The notes: generated by a model not told the origin, from the letters alone. A stretch of 46,279 bases of DNA from Bacteroidia bacterium (GCA_009929375.1 SAAO01000034.1:1-46279), one strand, 5' to 3'; positions 17,028 through 25,585 are shown, numbered from the stretch's first letter. Numbers and translations are program-made.

Positions 17028-18305
17028 TTATGCATTTGTAGATTGTAAGTTTCTGTTATTCAGGTTTATTTGTTCTATAAGCATAAGAAATGCCGACTGC
17101 GTGGAACGGTCGATATTTTGCTCGCGAACAGTTCCGAAATTAAACATTTTACTAATAATGGTTTGATTGTAAGCAATTGCTATCCAGACTATTCCAACTG
17201 GTTTTTCGAAAGTTCCACCATCGGGACCTGCTATTCCCGAAGTGGCTATGGCGTAGTCAGTTTTCATTAGCTTTTTTGCACCAATGGCCATAGCTTCCAC
17301 AACCTCGCGACTCACTGCTCCGTAAGTCGAAATCAGGTCTTCGTCAACGCCAAGTATGCGGGTTTTTATTTCGTTAGAATAAGCGACCACCGAGCCTTTG
17401 AAATATGCCGAACTTCCGGCAATCGATGTGATTTTATGAGCAATATTGCCACCGGTGCAGCTTTCGGCTGTAGCTATTGTTTCTATGTTTTCGCTGAGTT
17501 TAAGTCCGATAATTTTTTCAAGGGGTAAATCTTCTTCGTATACAATGGCTTCTCCGAGTATTTCTTTCAGTCCGGCAATTTGCTGGTTGATGGAAAAAGC
17601 CATGCTGAGTTCGTTGTCCGAAGTTCCGCTTAATCTGAGTTTTACAATTCCGTAATTGGGCAGATATGCCAAATGAATATCGGCCGGAAGTGCATTTTCC
17701 CAGTCTGCAATTTTAATTGCCAGCGCTGATTCGGGATATCCGGTTACCAAAACGTTTCGGTGTACAATCGCGGGTGTGTTGAACCGGGCTTTCAGTCGCG
17801 GAATGATTTCGTTGGTCATGGCGTTCTTCATTTCGTAAGGTACGCCGGGCATTGACACGATGATCTTATTGCTTTTTTCGAACCATGTGATGGGCGCAGT
17901 GCCCACCGGATTTTGAATCACAGTGCAATTCTCAGGAACCATTGCCTGTGAACGGGTTAATTCGTTCATCGCCCGCTGACGGTTTTTCAGCAGTTCTTCA
18001 ATATTGCGTAATACATTCTCATCGAAAACCAGTTTTGTGTCGAAATATTTAGCCAGCGTATGCTTTGTTATGTCGTCTTTTGTTGGCCCGATTCCTCCGG
18101 TAAAAAGTACGACATCGGCTCTTTCGAGTGCATCGTTCAGCGCATTTACAATGTGTTCCGCATCGTCGTGAACCGAAGTGATCTGAGCGATGCGAAATCC
18201 GGCTTTGTTGAGTTCCACGCCCATCCACGCAGAGTTGGTGTCTACAATCTGACCAATCAGAATTTCATCGCCTATGGTAATGATTTCTACATTTATGGTT
18301 TTCAT
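17028..18305 (-). CDS. cinA: CinA: nucleotide-binding domain plus NMN amidohydrolase
   Basis: A 425-residue protein. Residues 1-170 form the MoCF-type domain (IITIGDEILIGQIVDTNSAW, LFTGGIGPTKDD), a linker follows, and about 265-420 form the CinA C-terminal domain (ATAESCTGGNIAHKIT, TSGIAGPDGGT). Family enzymes hydrolyse nicotinamide mononucleotide to nicotinate mononucleotide (PncC activity) and act as ADP-ribose pyrophosphatases in pyridine nucleotide salvage. Both domains are complete. The gene is the third of a likely operon with the TRIC-like and DUF3109 genes (gap of 10 bases to DUF3109). The name 'competence/damage-inducible' is historical. Confidence 0.94.
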   Translation of the reverse strand: MKTINVEIITIGDEILIGQIVDTNSAWMGVELNKAGFRIAQITSVHDDAEHIVNALNDALERADVVLFTGGIGPTKDDITKHTLAKYFDTKLVFDENVLRNIEELLKNRQRAMNELTRSQAMVPENCTVIQNPVGTAPITWFEKSNKIIVSMPGVPYEMKNAMTNEIIPRLKARFNTPAIVHRNVLVTGYPESALAIKIADWENALPADIHLAYLPNYGIVKLRLSGTSDNELSMAFSINQQIAGLKEILGEAIVYEEDLPLEKIIGLKLSENIETIATAESCTGGNIAHKITSIAGSSAYFKGSVVAYSNEIKTRILGVDEDLISTYGAVSREVVEAMAIGAKKLMKTDYAIATSGIAGPDGGTFEKPVGIVWIAIAYNQTIISKMFNFGTVREQNIDRSTQSAFLMLIEQINLNNRNLQSTNA

Positions 18306-18315
18306 AATCTGTATT

Positions 18316-18891
18316 TTATTGTTGTTTTTCCAGTTCTCCGGCTGCTATGTCGAGTTGATCGTACCATTCAGTACCAAATCGTCTGACCAGAGGTTCTTTC
18401 AGAAAACGATATACAGGCACATTAAGTTCTGAACCCAGCGATCGGGCACAGTTACAGATTTTCCAGCGGTGATAATTTACTGCCGTAAACTCATTGTATT
18501 TCTGCAATCTGACAGGATAAAGGTGGCAGGAGATGGGCTTGTAAAAGTCGGTTTTTCCTTCGCGAAAAGCTTTTTCGATAGCACATTTGCAAATGCCGTT
18601 CTCGTCGGTATATGTAAATACGCACTCTGCTCCATTCACAATTGATGTGACAGGCTCGTCTTCTTCATCTATATAATAAACTCCCTGTTTTTTTATTACT
18701 TCTTTTGAAGCATCAGTCAGATCGTCCCAAATAACGGGAAGTAAGTCTTCAATAATTTTTATCTCATCGTGTTCGAGTGGAGCACCAGCATCGCCTTCGA
18801 TGCAACATTCACCCTTGCAACTTGCAAGGTCGCACACAAATTTTTCGTCGAAAAGATCTAAACTGATAATGGTATCGTCAATCTGAAGCAT
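18316..18891 (-). CDS. DUF3109 cysteine-rich protein
   Basis: A 191-residue protein with a conserved set of Cys: FVCDLASCKGECC near 18-30, then CKCAIEKAF, ISCHLYPVRL and WKICNCARSLGS. This spacing is that of DUF3109, related to YkgJ-type proteins that bind zinc or an Fe-S cluster. The activity is unknown. It lies 10 bases upstream of cinA and 27 bases downstream of the TRIC-like gene, so the three are probably co-transcribed. Confidence 0.85.
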   Translation of the reverse strand: MLQIDDTIISLDLFDEKFVCDLASCKGECCIEGDAGAPLEHDEIKIIEDLLPVIWDDLTDASKEVIKKQGVYYIDEEDEPVTSIVNGAECVFTYTDENGICKCAIEKAFREGKTDFYKPISCHLYPVRLQKYNEFTAVNYHRWKICNCARSLGSELNVPVYRFLKEPLVRRFGTEWYDQLDIAAGELEKQQ

Positions 18892-18918
18892 ATGTTGTAT
18901 TTCAATTTTTTAAATGAA

Positions 18919-19548
18919 TTATTTGTGTGGATCATCGCTGTGGTCGCCACTTTTCAGAACCGGAACGCTCCAGTGGTATTTTACGGCGAGCACACGCATT
19001 AGAATAACCGAAGCAGCCGAAATGATTTGTGTGATTTCGCTCGGAAGGTCGATAAGCGTACAGATATAATATATAATGCCCCCGAAAATACAGGCCAGCG
19101 CGTAAATGTCTTTACGGAAAATAAGCGGAACTTCGTTGATCAGAATGTCGCGGATAATTCCTCCCACCGACCCGGTAATCATTCCCATTAGAATTGTTAC
19201 CCAAATGGGAAAACCGGCTGACATACTTTTTTCAACTCCCACGACAACAAAAAGTCCAAGTCCGATAGCATCGAAAATAAAGAATGCGTTGTTGAAGTAT
19301 GCCATTCTTTTTCCCATCAGAATGACGGCGAAAAGTGCGATGCCGGTAATGATAATGTATGAAGGCTGTAGCATCCAGAACGGAGTGACGTCGAGCAATA
19401 GATCGCGCGTGGTTCCGCCGCCAATGGCTGTGACAAAACCAACCACGTAAGCTCCGAACCAGTCGAAGTTCTTGGCTGAAGCGAGTCTTATACCACTGAC
19501 AGCAAAGGCAAAAGTCCCCGCATAATCGACGATACTGATTAGGTCCAT
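18919..19548 (-). CDS. TRIC / UPF0126 membrane channel
   Basis: A 209-residue protein with about seven membrane segments arranged as two repeats. Each repeat has the Gly-rich signature: AIGGGTTRDLLLD in the first and GSVGGIIRDILINEVPLIFR in the second. The family (TRIC channels, formerly UPF0126, YadS) forms trimeric cation channels, probably for potassium. Here it heads a small operon with DUF3109 and cinA; a candidate -7 box lies at 19563-19570. The soluble tail is short and His/Asp-rich (HSDDPHK). Confidence 0.88.
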   Translation of the reverse strand: MDLISIVDYAGTFAFAVSGIRLASAKNFDWFGAYVVGFVTAIGGGTTRDLLLDVTPFWMLQPSYIIITGIALFAVILMGKRMAYFNNAFFIFDAIGLGLFVVVGVEKSMSAGFPIWVTILMGMITGSVGGIIRDILINEVPLIFRKDIYALACIFGGIIYYICTLIDLPSEITQIISAASVILMRVLAVKYHWSVPVLKSGDHSDDPHK

Positions 19549-19562
19549 GTGTGTAAAAATAG

Positions 19563-19570
19563 CAAAGGTA
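19563..19570 (-). promoter_or_regulatory. candidate -7 box of the TRIC-DUF3109-cinA operon
   Basis: The minus strand reads TACCTTTG, a TAnnTTTG match, 14 bases before the start codon. A TTG 24 bases upstream lies inside the secG terminator. Spacing is a little long. Confidence 0.4.
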
Positions 19571-19587
19571 TTAATCTATAAAAAGAA

Positions 19588-19615
19588 AGCGCATCAAATT
19601 TTTGTTTGATACGCT
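19588..19615 (-). terminator. terminator after secG
   Basis: Arms AGCGCATCAAA and TTTGATACGCT (19588-19598 and 19605-19615) pair with one mismatch. On the minus strand a weak T-rich run follows. It is 22 bases after the secG stop codon. Confidence 0.65.
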
Positions 19616-19637
19616 CCGAATGCCTTTTGTTCAGCAA

Positions 19638-19985
19638 TTAATTCTGTTCGCCTTCTTTGGCTGCTTCGGGGTTTTCACCAAAGCCCGGTGCTACTACGCC
19701 CGGTTCTGCCTGTTGTGCGTTCTGATATTGTTCTTTGATTTCAGATTCGTTGGTTGCAATATCGTTTTTGTTTACAGCCACTGATCCGATTGACAATACG
19801 ATTACAAATGCTACTAAAAACCATGTTGCTTTTTCAAGAAAGTCGGTGGTTTTACGCACGCCCATAATTTGATTCGACGAAGAAAAACCTGCTGCAAGTC
19901 CACCTCCTTTTGAATTCTGAACCAAAACGAGCAGAGTGAGCAGAATGGAAGCGATTACAATTAAAATGGTGAAAAGAATGTACAT
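19638..19985 (-). CDS. secG: protein translocase subunit SecG
   Basis: A 115-residue protein with two membrane segments. The first (about 2-22) is followed by the SecG hallmark QNSKGGGLAAGFSSSNQIMGVRKTTDFLEKAT, the second by an acidic tail of about 40 residues with a Pro/Gly-rich end, common in Bacteroidetes SecG. It is an accessory subunit of the SecYE channel. The gene starts 7 bases after the TPR-like gene upstream, so the two are one operon. Confidence 0.93.
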   Translation of the reverse strand: MYILFTILIVIASILLTLLVLVQNSKGGGLAAGFSSSNQIMGVRKTTDFLEKATWFLVAFVIVLSIGSVAVNKNDIATNESEIKEQYQNAQQAEPGVVAPGFGENPEAAKEGEQN

Positions 19986-19992
19986 AATATGG

Positions 19993-20655
19993 TTATTTTT
20001 TTGTGTTTACGAGTATTTTTTCTAAAAATCGAATTTGGTCTGCAAAGTAAATACTTTTTTTCGGATTTATCAAATTTAATTTGTTCAATATTTCAATGGC
20101 TTCGCGGTATTTTTTCTCTCTGATCAGAATTTTTACATACTCTTCGCTTACAGGTTTATCACGCTGTTTTTGATTGTCGTCGAGACTGAAATATTCGGGA
20201 GTCGGAATGCGAACAGGCGTTGCTGCCGGAAAATCGGGTTTTTGTGGAACTGTTTTGCTTTTCTCCAGAATCATTTCGCGTGCAGATTTTAGTCTTTGCG
20301 CGAGATTTTTGAGCGATTGTCCGCTGTCTTCTCCATCGTTTTCGGTGGCTTTCAGCATGTCGAAATAGTTGCCGCTAAACCGCGGAATTCTCTCTTTTTG
20401 AATCTGCTCGGTATTAATTTTCTTATCAGGATACAGAAAATAATAAAAACTTCTGCGATCAGGAACATGCAATGCAGCTTGCTGTATATAGCTTTCGGCG
20501 TGCAGATTGGATGTTTTAAGCATTGCTTTGGCTAACAGCACACGTGCTTGTGTAAAATAGGGATAATGCGAAATCATTTCCTTTAAATCGGCGATGTGTC
20601 CGGCATCGACTGTGTCGGGTTGATTCAAAAGTTGAATGAATTCGTTGTGAGTCAT
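19993..20655 (-). CDS. TPR-like protein upstream of secG, function unknown
   Basis: A 220-residue soluble protein. The frame is open further upstream, but ATG at 20655 (MTHNEFIQLLNQPD) is the sensible start, with a -7 box about 45 bases before it. The N-terminal half looks helical (LKEMISHYPYFTQARVLLAKAML). The C-terminal end has one TPR-like unit (EEYVKILIREKKYREAIEIL). The middle is polar and rich in Pro/Lys. Such a gene is often found next to secG in Bacteroidetes, but I know of no assigned role. No signal peptide is visible, so it is probably cytoplasmic. Confidence 0.75.
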   Translation of the reverse strand: MTHNEFIQLLNQPDTVDAGHIADLKEMISHYPYFTQARVLLAKAMLKTSNLHAESYIQQAALHVPDRRSFYYFLYPDKKINTEQIQKERIPRFSGNYFDMLKATENDGEDSGQSLKNLAQRLKSAREMILEKSKTVPQKPDFPAATPVRIPTPEYFSLDDNQKQRDKPVSEEYVKILIREKKYREAIEILNKLNLINPKKSIYFADQIRFLEKILVNTKK

Positions 20656-20699
20656 ATTCCTGATAATGTGATACGATGATCTGTTTTGATGCTTAACTG

Positions 20700-20707
20700 C
20701 AAAAGTA
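20700..20707 (-). promoter_or_regulatory. candidate -7 box of the secG operon
   Basis: The minus strand reads TACTTTTG, matching TAnnTTTG, 45 bases before the start codon. A TTG lies 26 bases upstream, slightly too far. The rest of the gap to 20898 shows nothing I can name. Confidence 0.45.
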
Positions 20708-20898
20708 GTGAATAAAAATGATTCGGAAAAATTCAAAAAACGGACTCTGTTTATTTCTATTATCTACAAATATCTTGTTCATGATAATACATACAACAAA
20801 AGCTAATAGACCTAATGAGTTGGATAACAGGAAAATTTTTGGCTGAAAATAAAAAGTTTGTCTGAGTGGATGTCTGACTGATAACTCCTGATGATTAG

Positions 20899-21946
20899 TT
20901 AATGACTGTTTTCTAAAAATGCTGAAAGTTGTTGTAGTTTGTTGGCTAATAGGTCTTTATTAATTAATTTGGTTTCGTAGTCGGCAATAACAGCTGGACT
21001 TGTACTTCGTGCCATGGCGTATTCAACTACTTCGGTGTCTTTGCCTTTGCAAAGTAAAATGCCGATACTTGGGTTTTCATTGGGGCGTTTTACATCTCTG
21101 TCGAGTGCTTCGAGATAGAAATTGAGTTTTCCTAAAAACTCGGGTTCAAACTCCTGTATCTTAAGTTCAAATAATACCAAACATTGTAAGTCCCGATGGT
21201 AAAAAAGCAAATCGGTATAGTAATCCTTGTTTCCTACCTGAAGTCGATATTGATTTCCCATGTAGGTGAATCCTTTCCCAACTTCGAGTATGAACTTTTG
21301 TAGATTCTGGATAATCGCTTTTTCAAACTCATTTTCAGAGTGTTCTTCAGGTAAATTGAGAAACTCAAAAAATAAATGGATCTTTAAAAATATTTTGAGG
21401 TAAATGATTTGGTTTTCTTTCTGTTAGGGTGTTGCTTAACATGGTTCTTTCATAAACAGAAGTATTGAGCTGTCTTTCGAGTTCACGTACTGATAGGTTT
21501 TGATCATGAGTTAGTTTTAAATAGAATATCTTTTCTTCAGTAGTTTTTGTTTTACTCAAAATATGTAAATGTGCCGACCATTGGATTTGTGTCAACAGTG
21601 TTGTCACAAATTCAGTTGTCTCATTTTCTGTGGTTTGTAAAAGTGTCGATGCTGTTGACACAAATTGCGGATTTGTGTATGTTTCATAAAACTGTTTCAT
21701 TCTATAAAGCCCTCTTCGGTTAAAACCGTTAAGTTCTGGCTGTTTCGCTGCTATAAAATCGGCTAATTCCTGCACGGTATTATCTCCCCAATTACCATTG
21801 TTGACTTTCTCGGATACAATTTTTCCAACATTGAAATAAAGCAAAATCAGTTCTGTGTTTGCTTTGGAAAAAATGCGATTTCGGGCATTCTGAACAAGGC
21901 TTAATATCTGTTCAAATTCTTTGTTGTGTATCAGATTTGTTTTCAT
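20899..21946 (-). pseudogene. DUF1016 (YhcG-type) PDDEXK nuclease, frameshifted
   Basis: Two frames together make one DUF1016 protein of about 350 residues. The first (21365-21946) has the N-terminal DUF1016 domain (VGKIVSEKVNNGNWGDNTVQ, SVRELERQLNTSVYERTMLS) and stops after FKDPFIF. The second carries the nuclease core: NKDYYTDLLFYH and VLFELK, the Asp and the E-x-K of the PDDEXK fold. Six T on the minus strand (21367-21372) cause the shift; five would join the frames as FIFEFLNLPEEH. The second frame is open from there to 20899. This is a slippage mutation, a sequencing error or a recoding site. A perfect 14-bp inverted repeat lies inside the first part. DUF1016 proteins are often linked to restriction and other accessory loci; none is nearby. 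Confidence 0.85.
21585..21665. repeat. 14-bp inverted repeat inside the DUF1016 gene
   Basis: ATTTGTGTCAACAG at 21585-21598 and its exact reverse complement at 21652-21665 flank 53 bases. They lie in the variable stretch between the N-terminal domain and the TQIQWSAH motif. If the 81 bases were inverted, the reading frame would stay open (27 codons, no stop). Confidence 0.85.
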
Positions 21947-21958
21947 AGTTCATAGTTG

Positions 21959-23083
21959 TTATTTTAATTTGTTGGCATATACAGTTTCGTAGTCCGGCAA
22001 TAACCCGGGATGCAGAATGGAAATTACATCCGAAAGCAGCAGGTCAGGGCGTGCAATGGCCGATTCCCAAAAGTCGTTGGCAGTGGAGGGCAAAAGTCTT
22101 TTGTTGAAATTATAAACCTGTCCTGACGTTACGGGCTTAAATAATTTGTGTTTTGCATCCGATTTTATCAGGTCGTCAATGGAACTGAAATTGCAGTTGA
22201 GCCAGACATCGGTGTTTGCAAAATCGCGCAAAACGGATTCCACATTGAGCGGAAGGCTGCCCGAAGTAGAATCATTGGCATAAAAGTACGAACCACCGGC
22301 ATCGGCAAAAAGCTGCGCCATAAAATTCCTACCGGCAGGCATGTACCACGTGCCCCGAAAGTTCGAACCAGCCATTATCGAAGGTTTTTTATCCACGCTT
22401 TGAGCGAGGTTTTTTACTTCGTTGTAACGCAGCGCAATATCGTCGAAAATACTGTCGGCCAGAGTTTCCTTGTTATAAAAAGCAGCTACAAATTTTATCC
22501 ATTCGGCGCGAGCGAGCAGCGAAGTTTCCATCCATTCGTTATTGAAAAGCACAGGTATGCCCGATTGTGAAACTCTTTGGGCATAAGGATCGTTTTGATT
22601 ATATCCGCTCATCATTACTGCACCGGGTTGTAGTTGCAGAGTTTTTTCGATATTGATGTTGAAAGCATCTCCAAGGTTCGAAATTTTGCCGTCTTTCAAC
22701 CTTTTTGTTATTTCAGGATTATAAATTATTTCAGGCGAACATACTGCATTTATACTTTCTATTTCGCCCAAAAGGCTAAGGAATTCAAAATGCGTAACCG
22801 ATGTGGCTGCCAGTGTTTCGAGCGGAATTTTTACTTTCCGGCCGTTTTCATGAGTTTCGGTTGAAATATCGGTCACAAGATAGTAGCGCGCATATACTGA
22901 GCCTTTTACCCAGGGACTGAATACGATGACTTCCTTAAATTTTTCGTGCGATACAATGCTGAATCCTTCTGCGTATTTATTGCTGTTCGATTGTGTTGCA
23001 GTTTCGGTTTGTTTTTGTTGATGACTGCAACTCAAAAGAGCGAGTGAGAACAGAAAAATGATAAAATAAATACGTACCTTCAT
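21959..23083 (-). CDS. solute-binding lipoprotein of the BtuF/FepB type
   Basis: A 374-residue lipoprotein: the signal ends in LALLSC, so Cys19 is lipidated. The body is a class III periplasmic binding protein: TSVTHFEFLSLLGEIESINAV in the first lobe, a long helix, then the second lobe (IMAGSNFRGTWYMPAGRNFM, FADAGGSYFY). These proteins bring cobalamin, haem or ferric siderophores to a BtuCD/FecCD permease. No permease or ATPase gene is in the window, so it is an orphan here, followed 12 bases later by DUF1016. A stable hairpin with a T tract lies between its likely promoter and the start codon. Confidence 0.85.
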   Translation of the reverse strand: MKVRIYFIIFLFSLALLSCSHQQKQTETATQSNSNKYAEGFSIVSHEKFKEVIVFSPWVKGSVYARYYLVTDISTETHENGRKVKIPLETLAATSVTHFEFLSLLGEIESINAVCSPEIIYNPEITKRLKDGKISNLGDAFNINIEKTLQLQPGAVMMSGYNQNDPYAQRVSQSGIPVLFNNEWMETSLLARAEWIKFVAAFYNKETLADSIFDDIALRYNEVKNLAQSVDKKPSIMAGSNFRGTWYMPAGRNFMAQLFADAGGSYFYANDSTSGSLPLNVESVLRDFANTDVWLNCNFSSIDDLIKSDAKHKLFKPVTSGQVYNFNKRLLPSTANDFWESAIARPDLLLSDVISILHPGLLPDYETVYANKLK

Positions 23084-23102
23084 GCTGTGTTGTAAAATAA
23101 AA

Positions 23103-23133
23103 AATCAGAGATTCGTTTTGCAAATCTCTGATT
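23103..23133 (-). terminator. terminator-like hairpin in the lipoprotein leader
   Basis: AATCAGAGATT (23103-23113) and AATCTCTGATT (23123-23133) pair perfectly in 11 bases, followed on the minus strand by TTTTTTATTTTA. It could simply end the MFS transcript. However only 19 bases separate it from the lipoprotein start codon, so any promoter for that gene must lie upstream and read through it. Confidence 0.8.
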
Positions 23134-23165
23134 ATGATAAGTTTTGCAATTTTTAGAGTCAATTG

Positions 23166-23173
23166 CAAAGATA
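23166..23173 (-). promoter_or_regulatory. candidate -7 box of the lipoprotein gene
   Basis: The minus strand reads TATCTTTG, a TAnnTTTG match, in the gap after the MFS stop and upstream of the hairpin. No TTG is seen at -33. Confidence 0.4.
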
Positions 23174-23198
23174 ATTTATTTTGACGGCTTCTGAAAAT

Positions 23199-24641
23199 TT
23201 ATTTGTCGTTTTTCACAAAGAGCCAGAGTACACCTGAAATGGCAAGTGTGACTGCTGAAATCACAAAAACAATGGATTTGTCAGGAGCGGCATTTACAAT
23301 TTCGCCCATTTTGAAACTTGCAACCAGCTGTGGTAAAACAACAGCAAGATTGAAAATTCCCATGTAGAGTCCCATTTTCCTCTGATCAACCTTTTCGCTC
23401 ATGATGGCAAATGGCAACGAAACCACTGATGCCCAGCCAATACCGGCCACTGCTATCATTATATAATACATAATCACTGTGGTCCCGAAGAAAATGATAC
23501 CTGCGTAACCTAAGGCCATTATGAAAATGCAGATTAAGTGCGTTTTTACCATGCCGATTTTTTTCGCAAAGCCATTGAGTACAAGTACAGGCAGCACAGC
23601 GCTTACCAGACTCAGAATGAAAAATGCTATGGAGTTTATTTTTCCTGCCGATTCACCCAGTTGAAGAACCTCGGTCAGGTAGAAAAATGCGTAAATAAAC
23701 ATGGTTTGCACACCAATCCATGTGAAGGAATGCGCCAGAAGTACTTTCTGAAATTCATTACTTTTGGTGCTGCTTTTTGTCAGATTCGATAAAACCACAA
23801 TGGCGCTGAGGACAATAAGCAACAGCGAAACAAACTCAATAACCGGCAATTCGTAGCCAAATACAGGAACAGTTACATTGACCTGTATGCCAAAAAGTTT
23901 GGAGAAAATTACATAAAAACCATACAACAGAAATCCTGAAAGCGGGAGAAGTGCTTCTGTCACATCTTTTGTGCTTGATTTGGCAGTTTCCTGTTTAGTT
24001 TCCTCTTCGTTTTTAAGTTCGCGGGGTTCCTGAATCAGAAATGCCGGAATAATTGAGGCGAGTAAAGCAATTCCCACACCAAAATAAATCAGAAAAATAT
24101 TGCCGAGTGTTCCGCCGATAAAATATGCCAGGACTCCGAATGTACCGGAAACAGTCTGCATCCATGTGTAACCTTTACTACGGTCTTTGTGTGGGGTACA
24201 ATCAGCTACAAGCGAGCGTGTAGGGTTGAAACTTACATTGATGGACAGGTCGAAGGTGAGTGCCACAATCACAGCAATGGAGAGCAGTCCGGCCTGAGGG
24301 TCGTCACCACCCACAAATATTTTCTGAATAATTTCGAGGTTTGGAAGCGCAAGCATCATAAGCGCAGAAAGGATGCCGCCTATTACAATCCATGGGCGAC
24401 GACGGCCACCCATAAACCACATATTGTCGGATAAGGCTCCTACAATTGGTTGTGCGATGATACCGGCAATTGGTCCTGCTGCCCACACAATGCCAATTTC
24501 ATGAATGTCGAGTCCGTATTTTGTGGAAAGAATCCAGCTGAGTGCTGAAATTTGTACCGAAAGGGCAAATCCCATAGCCGTAGCCGGCAGGCTAAGTAAT
24601 GCATAAAATGCATTGGTCATTTTTTTCTGAATTTGTAACAT
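23199..24641 (-). CDS. SLC45-like MFS sugar transporter
   Basis: A 480-residue MFS transporter with 12 membrane segments. The loop between segments 2 and 3 reads GALSDNMWFMGGRRRPWIV, the pattern of SLC45/sucrose-type symporters, which carry di- or oligosaccharides with protons. The second loop repeat (DCTPHKDRSKGYTW) also fits. Substrate cannot be fixed from sequence; maltose-type sugars or sucrose are likely. A LacI-type palindrome lies 112 bases upstream. It is monocistronic between the engB terminator and the hairpin at 23103. Confidence 0.85.
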   Translation of the reverse strand: MLQIQKKMTNAFYALLSLPATAMGFALSVQISALSWILSTKYGLDIHEIGIVWAAGPIAGIIAQPIVGALSDNMWFMGGRRRPWIVIGGILSALMMLALPNLEIIQKIFVGGDDPQAGLLSIAVIVALTFDLSINVSFNPTRSLVADCTPHKDRSKGYTWMQTVSGTFGVLAYFIGGTLGNIFLIYFGVGIALLASIIPAFLIQEPRELKNEEETKQETAKSSTKDVTEALLPLSGFLLYGFYVIFSKLFGIQVNVTVPVFGYELPVIEFVSLLLIVLSAIVVLSNLTKSSTKSNEFQKVLLAHSFTWIGVQTMFIYAFFYLTEVLQLGESAGKINSIAFFILSLVSAVLPVLVLNGFAKKIGMVKTHLICIFIMALGYAGIIFFGTTVIMYYIMIAVAGIGWASVVSLPFAIMSEKVDQRKMGLYMGIFNLAVVLPQLVASFKMGEIVNAAPDKSIVFVISAVTLAISGVLWLFVKNDK

Positions 24642-24753
24642 GATTTTTCAGGTATTACTTGACGAATTGAATTCCGGGAATAATAATTTGCAATTTTATT
24701 CAATTTTGTTCAGGAAATGATAAAATTCAGACTTAAAATTGTTTTTTGATTGC

Positions 24754-24765
24754 GCAAACGTTTGC
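24754..24765. promoter_or_regulatory. LacI/GalR-type operator upstream of the sugar transporter
   Basis: GCAAACGTTTGC is a perfect 12-bp palindrome with the central CG typical of LacI/GalR-family operators. It lies 112 bases before the transporter start codon. No LacI-type regulator gene is in the window. Confidence 0.6.
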
Positions 24766-24821
24766 TGAATGATAGGCTTTTTCTCCGCAATGAATTTTAA
24801 AACGCATGTTATTTCAAAAAA

Positions 24822-24856
24822 AACACCTGGCTGTGTGAATTTTACAGTCAGGTGTT
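24822..24856 (-). terminator. terminator after engB
   Basis: AACACCTGGCTGT (24822-24834) and ACAGTCAGGTGTT (24844-24856) pair with one G-T mismatch; a T-rich run follows on the minus strand. It lies 40 bases after the engB stop. Confidence 0.8.
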
Positions 24857-24896
24857 GCATGTTTTAAAATCAAAGAAGCCAGTTGATTCAGTTTTC

Positions 24897-25493
24897 TTAC
24901 AGCGTTTTATTTATACTTTCGATATAATTCAGCAATTCATCGCGTCCCTGACGCTTTTCGGATGATGTTAAGAAAATCGGAGGTAATTCCTCCCATTGCT
25001 CTAGTAGTTTTGCTTTGTAGGCATCGGTATTTTCGCGGGCACGGGAGTTCGACAGTTTGTCGAGTTTGGTAAATACAATGGAAAAAGGGATTCCGTTTTC
25101 GCCAAGCCAGGCCATAAAATCGATATCGATTTGTTGTGGCTCATGACGGCTATCGATTAACAGAAAAATGGCTGTAAGTTGTTCGCGATAAAGAATATAG
25201 TTTTCAATAATGCCTTTCAACTGATCGCGCATTTTTTTTCCGGCGGTGGCATAACCGTAGCCCGGTAAATCCACTAAATACCAGTTGTTGTTGATGATAA
25301 AATGGTTGATCAGCAGTGTTTTTCCCGGTTTAGAAGACGTCATGGCCAAACCTTTTTTATTGGTCAGCATGTTGATAAGCGATGACTTACCCACATTCGA
25401 ACGGCCGATAAATGCATATTCGGGCATTCGACTGTCCGGACATTTTTTATAGTCGGTATTACTGATTACAAATTCAGCTGATTTTATATCCAT
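24897..25493 (-). CDS. engB: ribosome biogenesis GTPase EngB/YsxC
   Basis: A 198-residue GTPase needed for assembly of the large ribosomal subunit. The motifs are complete: GRSNVGKSS (G1, about 30-38), KPGKT (G2), DLPGYGYA (G3), FTKLDKLS (G4) and the C-terminal [13 protein letters not shown]. It lies between the sodium symporter upstream and the sugar transporter downstream, all leftward. Confidence 0.96.
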   Translation of the reverse strand: MDIKSAEFVISNTDYKKCPDSRMPEYAFIGRSNVGKSSLINMLTNKKGLAMTSSKPGKTLLINHFIINNNWYLVDLPGYGYATAGKKMRDQLKGIIENYILYREQLTAIFLLIDSRHEPQQIDIDFMAWLGENGIPFSIVFTKLDKLSNSRARENTDAYKAKLLEQWEELPPIFLTSSEKRQGRDELLNYIESINKTL

Positions 25494-25553
25494 AAGAGTA
25501 GTTTTTTATTTTTAAAATGAAAGCAATACAGTTTATCAAGTTGTTCCGGAAAA

Positions 25554-25585
25554 TCATCACATCATCATATTATCACATCACCACA
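25554..25585. repeat. octamer tandem repeat over the symporter stop codon
   Basis: On the minus strand the units are TGTGGTGA, TGTGATAA, TATGATGA, TGTGATGA. They belong to the family seen at 8461 and 44211. The last codons and the TGA stop of the symporter (25573-25575) are made of repeat units, giving the C-terminus NDVVM. Confidence 0.85.

Noticed and set aside
20899-21946. two separate functional DUF1016 genes
   Set aside because: The second frame has no proper start, continues in sense back to the T run, and each part lacks the other's required domain.
23084-23198. cobalamin riboswitch before the BtuF-like lipoprotein
   Set aside because: The leader is only about 80 bases and lacks the conserved B12-box words; only a simple hairpin is present.
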